Positions 23,133 through 32,538 of a DNA stretch of 42,086 bases are shown here, piece by piece. The stretch lies in NCBI RefSeq assembly GCF_027532025.1, contig NZ_JAPZSY010000051.1, forward strand, positions 1-42,086. The letters are read 5' to 3'. The notes under the pieces were generated by a model. It saw only the letters and a list, made by a program, of their open reading frames with translations. It was not told where the DNA came from and did no database searches. The DNA comes from Inhella sp. GTDB taxonomy: Bacteria; Pseudomonadota; Gammaproteobacteria; Burkholderiales; Burkholderiaceae_C. Positions within the stretch are counted from its first letter, which is position 1, and every line of letters starts with the position of its first letter. The position numbers and the translations under genes were made by a program.

Positions 23133-26100
23133 ATGGCCTCTCTCATCTCCAGCCTGACCTCCGACCAGATTGCGGGCCTGTCTACCGCAACGATCGGCCG
23201 CCTCACCAGCGAAGACTGGGCCGCGTTCACCACCGACAAGATCCAGGCGCTGACGACCGACCAGGTTCGCATCTTGTCGAGTCAAGCGTTCTCCTTCATC
23301 AACACCGAGCAATTTGCGGCTTTCGAGACGCAGGACCTCAGGGTCATCGGCACGGCGGCCCTGAGCAGCATCAGCACCGACAAGATCGGGGCGCTCAGCA
23401 CCGACCAGCTCCCGGTGTTCACCACGAATCAAGTTCGGGCATTGACCACCGCCCAGGTGGCTTCGCTGAATACCGACAGCACCAACGCACTCACCACCGA
23501 CCAGTTCGCCGCCCTCAGCACCCAGCAGATCGGTGCCTTGACGACGGAACAAGTCGGCGGACTCCAAAGTGCCGACCTCGTCGCAGTCGGCAGCGCCGGC
23601 CTCAGCGCACTCAAGAGCAACGCCATCGCGGCGTTGGCCACCGACAACGTGGCCGCGCTGACCACAGCGCAGGTGCGCGTCTTGACCTCCGTTCAGGCCC
23701 AGGGTTTGGACACGGACCAAATCGGAGCGCTCAACAGCAGCAACGTCGGGGTTTTGAGCACGAGCGTGCTTCGCGGACTCAACACCGACCAGATCAGCGC
23801 CATGAACTCCCAGCAGTTCGGTGCTTTGAACAGCAACCAGGTGCAATCGTTCAGCACGGGCCAGATCTCCGTGCTGGGCAGTGACACCATCAACGCCCTG
23901 GGAACGAGCCAGTTTGCCGCCCTCTCGACCTTTCAGGTCAGCGCGCTGCAAACCGTGCAAATCGCCAACCTGGAATCTGACGACCTGCGAGCGCTAGGCA
24001 CCGCTGGGCTGCGCTCCTTCACCAGCGCCCAAGTGGCGTCGCTCAGCAGCGACGGCATCGTGGCCCTGACGACCGCCCAAGCCGCGAGCCTGACCACCAC
24101 GCAAGTGCAGGGCCTGAACACCGAGCAGATTGGCGCGCTGCAAACCGACGACTTCCGGGCCTTGGGTACCGCGAGCCTTCGCACGCTGACCTCGGCGCAG
24201 TTCGCCGCATTGGGCACCGACAACCTCGTGGCCCTGAGCACCGCGCAAGCGGCTGCCATCGGGTCCAACCAAGTGCTGGGTCTCAACAGCGACCAAATGG
24301 CCGCTCTGGCGACGGACGACTTGCGCGCCCTGAGCACAACCACGCTGCGCGCCTTCAACAGCGACCAGCTGGGCGCCCTCGACTCCGCTCAGCTCGGGTC
24401 CTTGAGCACCACCCAGGTCCAAAACCTGACCACGGCCCAGGTGGCCGCCCTGGCATCCGAAGACCTGAACGCCTTCGGAACCGCACAGTTTGCGGCGTTG
24501 ACGACGGCTCAGCTCGCCGGCTTGACCAGCGATCAAGTCGCCACCCTGGAGACGGCCGACCTGGCTGCCGTGGGGAGCGCCGGGCTACGGGCACTCAGTT
24601 CGGTGCAAATCGGCGCCATCAGCACCGACGGCATCGTGGGCTTGACCACGGTGCAGGCTGCGAGCATCACGACCACGCAAGCCCTGGGTCTGACCACCGA
24701 CCAGATGGCCGCCTTGGCCAGCGATGACCTGCGCGCGATCACCAGCAGCGCGCTCAGGGCGCTCAACTCTGATCAACTGGGCGCCCTCGACAGCGCACAA
24801 ATTGGGCAGTTGAGCACAGCGCAGGTGCAATCTCTGACCACCGCGCAATTGGCCTCGCTGAGCTCTGACGATCTCAATGCTCTGCTGACGAGCCAATTTG
24901 CTGCCTTGACCAGCGCGCAACTGCGCGCCCTGACGACAGAACAGCTCAGCACCCTCGAGACCGCCGACCTGAGAGCCCTGGGCAGTGCTGGCTTGAGCGC
25001 CCTCACCTCCGCCCAAATCGCCGCGTTGAACACAGACGGCATCGTGGCGCTGAGCACCCAGCAGGCGGCGTCCATCAGCACCGCCCAGGTGGTTGGCCTG
25101 ACCAGCGATCAAATCGCGGCCTTGGAGACCGACGATCTGCGTTTGATCTCCTCTGCGGCACTGCGCGAACTGAACTCAGAGCAGCTGGGCGCCTTGAGTT
25201 CGACGCAAACGAACAACCTGACCAGCGTGCAGCTGCAAGGTTTGACCACCCTGCAAGTTTCCCGGCTGGAAACCGACGACCTCAACGGCCTGACGAGCAG
25301 CCAGTTCGGGCTGCTGACAACGGCTCAAGTTCGGGCCTTGACGACAGACCAACTCACCGCCTTGGAAACCGACGACGTTGCCGGCCTGGGCACTCGCGGC
25401 GTAACGTCTCTGACGTCGGCCCAGGTGGCAGCCATCAACACCGACGGCATCGTGGCCCTGACCACGGCACAGATTGCAGCCCTGGGGACCACACAGGCAG
25501 CGGGGCTGACGACCGACCAGATCGTCGCCATCCAAACAGAGGACGTGCAAAAGCTGAGCAGCTCGGCGCTGCGCCAACTCACCACGGCACAGATCGGCGC
25601 CTTCGATTCTGACCAGCTCGGTTCGCTGACCAGCACGCAAGTGCAAGCCCTGACCACTTCCCAGGTGTCATCGCTGGCCACCGAAACCCTCAACGCCCTG
25701 GGTACGTCGCAATTCTCGGCTTTGAGCACGGCGCAAGTTCGCTCGTTCACCACCGAACAGATCAACAACTTGGAAACCGCCGACCTGCGGGCCGTGGGCA
25801 CGGCAGGCATCGCAGCGTTGACCTCCGCGCAAGTTGGTGCCATCAACACCGATGGCATCCAGGGCTTGAGCACGGCTCAGTTCAACACCCTGAACACGGT
25901 GCAGGTGGCTGGCTTGTCCACCGATCAAATCGTGGCCATCCAAACCGACGACCTGCGCGCCCTCACCACTGCCGCCGTCCGCCGATTCGACACCGCGCAA
26001 CTGGGCGCATTGGATTCCGACCAAATCTCCAAGTTGAGCTCCGGCCAGGTTCAGGCGCTCAGCACGGCGCAAGTGGCTTCGCTGGCCAGCGAGGACCTCA

Positions 26101-29100
26101 ACGCACTGACCACGGCTCAAGTGGGCAATTTGTTGACCTCCCAAGTGGCGGCGCTGACCACCTCGCAGGTCAATACGCTGGAAACCGACGACGTCGTGGC
26201 CTTGGGCACCTCGGGGGTGCGGGCCTTGAGCTCGTCGCAAATCGGCGCCATCAGCACCGACGGGGTGGTCGCACTCACCACGGCGCAGACTGGCGTTCTG
26301 GTGTCCACCCAGGTCACCGGGCTGACCACCGAACAAATCGGCGTGATCGAAACGCAAGATCTGCGCACGATCAGCACCGACTCGCTGCGGGCCTTGAACA
26401 CGGCCCAAGTGGACAGCCTGACGACCGAGCAATTCGCACAACTGCGCACGGTTCAAGCGCAAGCGCTGCGCACCAACCAGGTAGCGGCCTTGGGCAGTGA
26501 CGACCTCAACGCCCTGGGCACCGACCACTTCGCGGCATTGGGCACGAACCAAATCGCGGCCTTCACCACGACCCAAGTCAGCACCCTGGACTCCGACGAT
26601 CTGCGTGCCATCGGCAGCAACGGCGTGCGTGCCTTCAGCTCGGCGCAAATCGCGGCGCTGAGCACGGACAGCCTTCAGGCCATCACGACCAGCCAGGCCT
26701 CGGTGTTGACCACGGCGCAGGCCCTGGGCCTGAGCAGCGATCAGTTGGGCGCGATCCAGTCCGACGACCTGCGAGCTTTGAGCACCACCCTGTTGCGCAG
26801 TCTCAGCACCGACCAATTGGCTGCCTTCAGCTCTGATCAATTGGGCCAATTGACCGACAGCCAGATCAAGGCGCTCAGCACAGCCCAGTTGTCGACGCTG
26901 ACGTCTGATGACCTCAACGCGCTGAGCACGGGGCAGTTCGCTGCCCTCACCACCGGTCAACTGGTGGGCCTGACGACCGACCAGATCAGCACCCTGGATT
27001 CTGACGACTTCGTCGCCATCGGCACGGCGGGACTGCGCGCGCTTACCACGGCTCAGTTCGCCGCGCTGAGCAGCGACAACATCGTGGCCCTGACCACCTC
27101 GCAGGCCGCGCAAATCAGCTCGGCGCAGGTTCGGAGCATGACGACCGACCAGCTCAACGCGCTGGCCACGGACGATCTGGCTGCGCTCGCCCCGGCAGCG
27201 CTCACCGGCTTGACCTCAGACCAATCGGGCGCCTTGCGGACCGATGGCATCGTGGCTCTGACGACCACACAGGTGGCAGCGCTCGGCACGATGCAGGCCA
27301 AAGGCTTCACGAGCGATCAGGTTGCCGCTCTGCAAACCGACGACCTTCGCGCGCTGGCGACTGGCGCGCTGCGGACACTCAACTCCGAACAATTGAACGC
27401 GCTGGGCACGGATGGCTTTGCGGCCATGACCAATGCCCAAGTGCAAGCACTGAGCACATCGCAGGTTTCCACTCTGGAAACCGATGACCTCAATGCATTC
27501 AGCACCGGTCAGTTTGCGGTCTTGACCACGTCGCAAGTGGCAGCTTTCACCACCGACCAAGTGACCACGCTGGCCAGCGAAGATCTGGTGGCCGTCGGCG
27601 CCAATGGGATCCGCGCGCTGAACAGCGAGCAAATCGCAGCGATCGGCACGGCCAATGTCCAAGCCATGACCACGGCGCAATGGAGCACGATCAGCTCCGC
27701 TCAGGCTCTGGGCCTGACGTCGGATCAGCTGCAAGCGTTGCAATCGACCGATCTGCGCGCCCTGAGCTCGTCAGCGCTGCGAGCGCTGAACTCGGATCAG
27801 CTGGGCAGCCTGACGAGCAACCAGTTCCAAGACCTGACCACCACCCAGTCGCAGTCCCTCACCACGGCACAGATCGCCGCGCTGGCCAGCGACGACCTGA
27901 ACAGCTTCGGCACGCAACACTTCGCCCGCTTCACCACCGCCCAGGTCGCAGCGCTGACGACGGACCAGTTGGGTGCGCTGGAGACCGACGACTTCCAAGC
28001 CCTGGGCAGCATCGGCCTGCGTGCACTGAACTCGGCGCAGATCGGGGCGCTGAGCACCACCTCGATCGATGCCTTGAGCACCTCTCAAGCCATTGGTTTG
28101 ACCACGGTGCAAACCAAGGGTTTGAACAGCGATCAGATTGCAGCCATCGCCACCGACGACCTGCGTGCCATCCCAGCAGACGTCCTGTCCAAGATGGGTA
28201 CGGACCAGATCGACGCGCTGGGTACCGCTCAATTCGCCGCCTTGACCACCGTGCAAGTCCGTGCACTGACCACCGCCCAAGTGGCCGCCCTGTCGTCGGA
28301 CGACTTGAATGCGCTGGGGACGCAGCAGTTCGCCAACATGCTCACCTCGCAGTTGGCAGCGCTGAAGACCGACCAAATCAACACGCTGGAGTCCGCTGAT
28401 GTGACCGCCATCGGGGCCAACGGCATCCGGGCTTTCAGTTCCACGCAACTGGGCGCCTTGAACACCGATGGCATCGTGGCCCTGAGCACGGGGATGGTGG
28501 CCAACCTCTCCAGCACGCAAGCTGCGGGCCTGACGACCGATCAGATGTCGGCTTTCGAGACCCAAGACCTGCGAGCGATGGTGGCGGTGACGCTGCGCAC
28601 CCTCAGCACCGACCAGTTGCAGGCGCTGACCACCGAACAATGGGCCAACCTCACGACGGGGCAGGTTCAAGCGCTCACCACCTCGCAGATCGCAGGCTCT
28701 GCCACCGACGACCTCGTGGCACTGAATACTCAGCAGTGGGCCTCCCTGGCCTCCAATCAGGTGGGTGCGCTGTCAACCGAGCAAATTGGTGCCATGGAGA
28801 GCACCGACATCACGGCCATCGGCACCAACGGCATCCGGGCGTTCAACTCGGCGCAGATCGGCGCCATCACCACCGACGGCATCGTCGCGATGACGAGCCA
28901 GCAGTTCTCGGTGCTGACCAGCGCACAAGCGGTGGGCTTGACCACCGACCAGTTGGACGCCATCGAAAGCACCGACATCGCCGGCCTGTCCACAGCGGCC
29001 TTGCGCCAGCTGAACACCGAGCAGTTCGCGGTGCTCGACTCGGCGCAGGTGTCCAAGCTGACAACGACCCAGCTGGCGGCTGTGACCTCGAGCCAGATCA

Positions 29101-30548
29101 ACACCTTGGCCACCGACGAGATCGTGGGGCTGAGCACCTGGCAAGTCGCTTCACTGAGTACCCTGCAGTTGCAAGGGTTCACGACCGAACAAATCGCTGC
29201 TCTGGCCACGGATGACTTGCGCGCGCTCAACACGGCACAGCTGCGCAGCTTGGACAGCAGTGACCTGGCCGCCATCACCAGCGACCAAGCTGCCGCACTG
29301 ACCAGTGCACAGATCGGCTCGCTCACGGGTGCTCAGATCGTGGGTATCGCCACCGAGGCGGTGGCCAGCTTCGTGACCAGCGGCATCCGGGCCTTGAGCA
29401 CCGCCGCCGTGGCGGCATTGACCACCGATCAAGTGGTTGGTCTGGGCACGCAGCAGGTCGAGGCACTGACGAGCACGCAGATTGCCGCACTGAACACCGC
29501 GCAGATTCAAGCGCTCGAAACGGCGGACTTCGCCCTGCTGAGCACCACCCAACTGCGCAGCCTCAGTTCGACCCAAATCGCAGCCATCGAAACCGACGAC
29601 TTCCGGCAATTGGGCAGCAATGACATCGCGGCGCTGACCACGCAACAAATCGACGGTGTGACGACCGACCAAATCGTTGCGTTGACCACCGACCAGATCG
29701 TCGGCTTCGAAACGGCCGACTTGGCCAGCATGAACATGGACCAGGTGCTGGCGTTCTCGTCCGACCAAACGGCGGCGATGAACTCGCAGCAGATCAATGC
29801 GCTGTTCCTGGCCACGCCCATCATGCTGGACTTGGATGGCAACGGCATCCAAACCGTTTCGGCGTCGCAAGGCGTTCGGTTCGACCTGCTGGGCGACGGC
29901 CAAACGGCCCAGTGGGGCTGGGCAGCCGGCAATGACGGCTTCTTGGTGATGGACCGCAACAACGACGGCCAGATCAACGACGGCAAGGAGTTGTTCGGCT
30001 CAGGGACCCGCTTGGCCGATGGCAGCCGCGCCGCCGATGGCTTTGCCGCCATGGCCGCCGAGGACAGCAACAAAGACGGGAAGCTCGACGCCAGCGATGC
30101 CAACTGGAGCAAACTGCAGGTGTGGGTGGACGCCGACAAGGATGGCGTCACCGATGCTGGCGAACTCAAGTCGCTCGCCGAGCTGGGGATCACCTCCTTC
30201 GACCTGGGCGCCGCCAAGGGCACGGAGCTCAACAACGGCAACTTCGTGGGCTTGGTGTCGAAGTACACCAAGGACGATGGAAGTACCCACCAGTTGGCCG
30301 ACGTGTGGTTCGCCAAAGACACCACACCGCCCGCGCTGGGCGATGTGGTGGCGGCGGCTCCCGACGAGTTGCCATTGCCAGAGGTGTCGCCCACGGCGGC
30401 CGCGGCGGCATCCACTGCCGCCACAAGGGTCGACATGGAGCCGATGCTGGGAGTTCAAGACGCACCGAATCAGCGCCACATCGATCTCCCGCCGCAATGG
30501 CTCGTGAAGAGCGAAGAAGACGACAGTTTCAAGCCGCCCTTGATCTGA
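23133..30548 (+). CDS. Giant octapeptide-repeat protein with EF-hand-like C-terminal tail
   Basis: A 2471-residue protein with three parts. Residues 1-7 are a short start with no signal peptide. Residues 8-2223 are 277 consecutive octapeptides of consensus L-T/S-T/S-x-Q-V/I/L-x-A without a register shift. Residues 2224-2471 form a tail with LDLDGNG at about 2232 and three EF-hand-like DxNxDG loops at 2274-2285, 2311-2322 and 2333-2344, followed by an Ala/Pro-rich linker. I see no cysteine anywhere, very little Lys or Arg in the repeats, and a strongly acidic composition. The tail type is known from very large secreted adhesins and RTX-like proteins, so type I secretion to the cell surface is plausible, but glycine-rich RTX nonapeptides and secretion genes are absent here. 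Each octad could form a capped short helix (T-x-x-Q) or a solenoid turn; sequence alone does not decide. Function is unknown. Confidence 0.92.
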   Translation: MASLISSLTSDQIAGLSTATIGRLTSEDWAAFTTDKIQALTTDQVRILSSQAFSFINTEQFAAFETQDLRVIGTAALSSISTDKIGALSTDQLPVFTTNQVRALTTAQVASLNTDSTNALTTDQFAALSTQQIGALTTEQVGGLQSADLVAVGSAGLSALKSNAIAALATDNVAALTTAQVRVLTSVQAQGLDTDQIGALNSSNVGVLSTSVLRGLNTDQISAMNSQQFGALNSNQVQSFSTGQISVLGSDTINALGTSQFAALSTFQVSALQTVQIANLESDDLRALGTAGLRSFTSAQVASLSSDGIVALTTAQAASLTTTQVQGLNTEQIGALQTDDFRALGTASLRTLTSAQFAALGTDNLVALSTAQAAAIGSNQVLGLNSDQMAALATDDLRALSTTTLRAFNSDQLGALDSAQLGSLSTTQVQNLTTAQVAALASEDLNAFGTAQFAALTTAQLAGLTSDQVATLETADLAAVGSAGLRALSSVQIGAISTDGIVGLTTVQAASITTTQALGLTTDQMAALASDDLRAITSSALRALNSDQLGALDSAQIGQLSTAQVQSLTTAQLASLSSDDLNALLTSQFAALTSAQLRALTTEQLSTLETADLRALGSAGLSALTSAQIAALNTDGIVALSTQQAASISTAQVVGLTSDQIAALETDDLRLISSAALRELNSEQLGALSSTQTNNLTSVQLQGLTTLQVSRLETDDLNGLTSSQFGLLTTAQVRALTTDQLTALETDDVAGLGTRGVTSLTSAQVAAINTDGIVALTTAQIAALGTTQAAGLTTDQIVAIQTEDVQKLSSSALRQLTTAQIGAFDSDQLGSLTSTQVQALTTSQVSSLATETLNALGTSQFSALSTAQVRSFTTEQINNLETADLRAVGTAGIAALTSAQVGAINTDGIQGLSTAQFNTLNTVQVAGLSTDQIVAIQTDDLRALTTAAVRRFDTAQLGALDSDQISKLSSGQVQALSTAQVASLASEDLNALTTAQVGNLLTSQVAALTTSQVNTLETDDVVALGTSGVRALSSSQIGAISTDGVVALTTAQTGVLVSTQVTGLTTEQIGVIETQDLRTISTDSLRALNTAQVDSLTTEQFAQLRTVQAQALRTNQVAALGSDDLNALGTDHFAALGTNQIAAFTTTQVSTLDSDDLRAIGSNGVRAFSSAQIAALSTDSLQAITTSQASVLTTAQALGLSSDQLGAIQSDDLRALSTTLLRSLSTDQLAAFSSDQLGQLTDSQIKALSTAQLSTLTSDDLNALSTGQFAALTTGQLVGLTTDQISTLDSDDFVAIGTAGLRALTTAQFAALSSDNIVALTTSQAAQISSAQVRSMTTDQLNALATDDLAALAPAALTGLTSDQSGALRTDGIVALTTTQVAALGTMQAKGFTSDQVAALQTDDLRALATGALRTLNSEQLNALGTDGFAAMTNAQVQALSTSQVSTLETDDLNAFSTGQFAVLTTSQVAAFTTDQVTTLASEDLVAVGANGIRALNSEQIAAIGTANVQAMTTAQWSTISSAQALGLTSDQLQALQSTDLRALSSSALRALNSDQLGSLTSNQFQDLTTTQSQSLTTAQIAALASDDLNSFGTQHFARFTTAQVAALTTDQLGALETDDFQALGSIGLRALNSAQIGALSTTSIDALSTSQAIGLTTVQTKGLNSDQIAAIATDDLRAIPADVLSKMGTDQIDALGTAQFAALTTVQVRALTTAQVAALSSDDLNALGTQQFANMLTSQLAALKTDQINTLESADVTAIGANGIRAFSSTQLGALNTDGIVALSTGMVANLSSTQAAGLTTDQMSAFETQDLRAMVAVTLRTLSTDQLQALTTEQWANLTTGQVQALTTSQIAGSATDDLVALNTQQWASLASNQVGALSTEQIGAMESTDITAIGTNGIRAFNSAQIGAITTDGIVAMTSQQFSVLTSAQAVGLTTDQLDAIESTDIAGLSTAALRQLNTEQFAVLDSAQVSKLTTTQLAAVTSSQINTLATDEIVGLSTWQVASLSTLQLQGFTTEQIAALATDDLRALNTAQLRSLDSSDLAAITSDQAAALTSAQIGSLTGAQIVGIATEAVASFVTSGIRALSTAAVAALTTDQVVGLGTQQVEALTSTQIAALNTAQIQALETADFALLSTTQLRSLSSTQIAAIETDDFRQLGSNDIAALTTQQIDGVTTDQIVALTTDQIVGFETADLASMNMDQVLAFSSDQTAAMNSQQINALFLATPIMLDLDGNGIQTVSASQGVRFDLLGDGQTAQWGWAAGNDGFLVMDRNNDGQINDGKELFGSGTRLADGSRAADGFAAMAAEDSNKDGKLDASDANWSKLQVWVDADKDGVTDAGELKSLAELGITSFDLGAAKGTELNNGNFVGLVSKYTKDDGSTHQLADVWFAKDTTPPALGDVVAAAPDELPLPEVSPTAAAAASTAATRVDMEPMLGVQDAPNQRHIDLPPQWLVKSEEDDSFKPPLI
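23154..29801 (+). repeat. 277 tandem 24-bp (octapeptide) units in 408-bp higher-order blocks
   Basis: The octads form blocks marked by acidic DDL/ADL octads. The standard block is 17 octads (136 residues, 408 bp) split 7+6+4. Block starts are at 23154, 23562, 23970, 24546, 24954, 25362, 25770, 26178, 26586, 26994, 27570, 27978, 28386 and 28794. The blocks at 23970 and 26994 are 24 octads (576 bp) because the 7-octad sub-block is doubled. A looser tail of 25 octads runs 29202-29801. 12x17 + 2x24 + 25 equals 277 exactly. Units differ at many synonymous sites, so the array is old rather than freshly amplified. Confidence 0.95.
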
Positions 30549-30600
30549 CGTCGGCCATCGCAACGTTTGCGCGAACGCCAGTCCCAGTGAGGCTGGCCCC

Positions 30601-30630
30601 AGCCCCAGGCCCAGTGCTTGGGGCTTTTTT
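30601..30630 (+). terminator. Rho-independent terminator after the giant gene
   Basis: AGCCCCA (30601-30607) pairs with TGGGGCT (30619-30625) and is followed by a run of six T, 52 bases after the giant gene stop. It should separate that gene's transcript from the glycan operon starting at 30719. Confidence 0.85.
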
Positions 30631-30691
30631 GCATGGGTCTTGACCTAGCCGGATTGGCAGGTAAAGCCAGGGTTGTTCCGCGCCGAGACGC

Positions 30692-30711
30692 CTTGGAGCG
30701 GCCCCTAGCAT
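30692..30711 (+). promoter_or_regulatory. Candidate promoter element directly upstream of the glycan operon
   Basis: CTTGGAGCGGCCCCTAGCAT ends 7 bases before the first ATG (30719). TAGCAT fits a -10 hexamer; transcription would then begin at or just before the ATG, implying a leaderless message, which agrees with the missing Shine-Dalgarno. A near copy, CTTGGGCGGCCTAGCAT, lies at 22894-22910 upstream of the giant gene. No good -35 is seen. Confidence 0.35.
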
Positions 30712-30718
30712 TGCCGTC

Positions 30719-31654
30719 ATGCAAGCCGCCCTGCCCCAGCCCAAGCCACCGCTGGTGAGTTTGTGCATTCCCACGCACGAGCGTCCGGACTACCTGCGCC
30801 TGGCGCTGGAAAGCGCCTGCGCCCAGACCTACCCGGCGCTGGAAATCGTCGTCACCGACAACAGCGCCACCGACGCCAGCCTCGACGCGGTGCAAGACCT
30901 GCTGGCCCGCCACCCCAACGTGCGCTTCTTGCGCTGCCCCGACAAGTCCTACTACATGGACAACTGGCAGAACGGCCTGGCCGCCTGCCAGGGTGAGTAC
31001 ATCAGTTTCCTGATGGACGATGACCTCTATCACCCCACCAAGGTGGCCCGGATGGTGGGGGTGTTCGAGGCCAACCCGGAGTGCGGGCTGGTCACCTCGC
31101 ACCGGCAACTGATCGGGCCGCGCGGCGAGCTGCTGCCGCAGCTGCCCGGCACTGAGCATCAGTTCCCGGGCGACGCCATGGTGAATGGCGACGATTGGTC
31201 GCGTCAGATCCTGCTCACCGGTCGCAATGTCATCGGCGAGCCAACCACCGTACTCATGCGTCGCAGCGACCTGGGCGCCGCCTTTGGCTTTTGCATGGGC
31301 CGCCAGTACCAGGTGCTGTCCGACATCGCCACCTGGGTGCGCCTGATCCGCGGGCGAAAAGCAGCCTACCTTCACGACTCGCTGTCGCAGTTCCGCCTGC
31401 ACGAAGGTCAAGACCAGCGCCGCTCCCTGCAAGCCCTTTGGGCCAACGTGGAATGGCTGCAGTTGCTGCTCGACGCCGACAACGACGGTCTATTCGACGG
31501 CCACGACGACGCTGTACGCACCAGCCTGAAGGGCAAACTGGATGCGCTAGTGCCATTCATCACGATGCACGCCGGGGCGCTGCGCGAGCAAGGCGGCCCG
31601 GTGGACAACATCCCCCGCCTTTTGCGCCAGGCCCTCGACCGGCTGCTCCACTGA
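30719..31654 (+). CDS. Family 2 glycosyltransferase
   Basis: A 311-residue GT-A-fold transferase. The N-terminus has PLVSLCIPTHERPDYLRLALES and VVTDNSATDAS (nucleotide-binding strand and DNS motif). YISFLMDDDLYHP contains the DDD metal and nucleotide-sugar site, as in GT2 enzymes. No transmembrane segment, so a cytosolic enzyme adding a sugar to a glycan intermediate or to a protein. Start ATG 30719 has no ribosome binding site (see the promoter entry). It is first in an operon of eleven genes; donor and acceptor are not evident. Confidence 0.87.
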   Translation: MQAALPQPKPPLVSLCIPTHERPDYLRLALESACAQTYPALEIVVTDNSATDASLDAVQDLLARHPNVRFLRCPDKSYYMDNWQNGLAACQGEYISFLMDDDLYHPTKVARMVGVFEANPECGLVTSHRQLIGPRGELLPQLPGTEHQFPGDAMVNGDDWSRQILLTGRNVIGEPTTVLMRRSDLGAAFGFCMGRQYQVLSDIATWVRLIRGRKAAYLHDSLSQFRLHEGQDQRRSLQALWANVEWLQLLLDADNDGLFDGHDDAVRTSLKGKLDALVPFITMHAGALREQGGPVDNIPRLLRQALDRLLH

Positions 31655-32538
31655 TGCGCCCCTACGTCATCGTCACCCCCTCCTGGTGCCCCAGCGCTGG
31701 CGTGCGCGTGCTGCACGAGCTGTGCCATGAGCTGCGCAGCCAAGGCCTGGAGGCCTACCTGCTCATCACCCGCGACATGAGCAACGGCACGGCGCCCTTG
31801 GTGAACCCGGCCTTCCACACGCCGGTGATCAACGGCGCCATGGAAGCCCAGTGGCCGCGCCTGCAGCAAGAGGCCATCACCATCTGCCCCGACAGCGCCA
31901 CCCCCAACGAGATGGGCGCCAAACGCGTGGTGCGCTACGTGCTGGGCAAGGAAGTGCCGCAGCCGCACGACAACCCGCGCGAGTTCCGCGTGTACTGGTC
32001 CCGCGCCTACCCGGCGCAGCGCCGGGGCGACCACCGCGTTCTCTACCTGCAGCCCGTGGACCTGGGCCTGTTCAACGACCTCAACCGCCCCGCGCCCACG
32101 CAAGACATGCTGTGGATCGGCAAAGGCGGCCGCTACGTCGGGCCGGACGTGCCGCAAGGCCCGCAGGTGGTGCGCCTGACGTACGAGTGGCCGGCCACAC
32201 GCCCCGCCCTAGCGGCCGAGCTGCGCAAAACCCGCTACCTCTACACCTACGACACCCTGTCGTCCACCAACCTCGAGGCCATCTTGTGCGGCGGCATCGT
32301 CATCCTCAAGACGATGAAGTACCACGCCTGGGACTGGACGCGACGCGACATCGAGGCAACCGAAACCGGCAGCGGCGGCTACGCCTTCGACGAAACGCCC
32401 TACGAGATCGAGCGCGCCTGGGCCACCCGCGGCGAGCTGGTCGAGAACATCCGCCACCACAAGGCCATGTTCCGCCAGCACCTGTGGGAGTTCGTGCAGG
32501 CCTCGCAGCGCCACTTCCGCACGGGCACCAGTTCATGA
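31654..32538 (+). CDS. Glycosyltransferase-like protein (GT-B-like C-terminal motif)
   Basis: A 294-residue protein beginning MRPYVIVTPSWCPSAGVRVLHELCHELRSQGLEAYLL, the look of a GT-B N-terminal Rossmann half. The region YTYDTLSSTNLEAILCGGIVIL resembles the nucleotide-sugar-binding segment of GT-B enzymes (S-x-N-x-E-A-x-x-C/G-G). No membrane segment. ATG overlaps the preceding stop (TGATG) and its own stop overlaps the next gene, so it is translationally coupled to both. The family assignment is weaker than for its neighbour; a sugar transferase or polysaccharide-associated protein are both possible. Confidence 0.6.
   Translation: MRPYVIVTPSWCPSAGVRVLHELCHELRSQGLEAYLLITRDMSNGTAPLVNPAFHTPVINGAMEAQWPRLQQEAITICPDSATPNEMGAKRVVRYVLGKEVPQPHDNPREFRVYWSRAYPAQRRGDHRVLYLQPVDLGLFNDLNRPAPTQDMLWIGKGGRYVGPDVPQGPQVVRLTYEWPATRPALAAELRKTRYLYTYDTLSSTNLEAILCGGIVILKTMKYHAWDWTRRDIEATETGSGGYAFDETPYEIERAWATRGELVENIRHHKAMFRQHLWEFVQASQRHFRTGTSS

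Noticed and set aside
25668-27113. Long minus-strand frames rich in R/G/Q opposite the giant gene
   Set aside because: They mirror the octad repeats in another frame and have no start signals or motifs.
23154-29801. CRISPR-like array because of dense regular repeats
   Set aside because: Units are 24 bp, in frame, diverged at synonymous sites and lack unique spacers; this is a protein-coding repeat.
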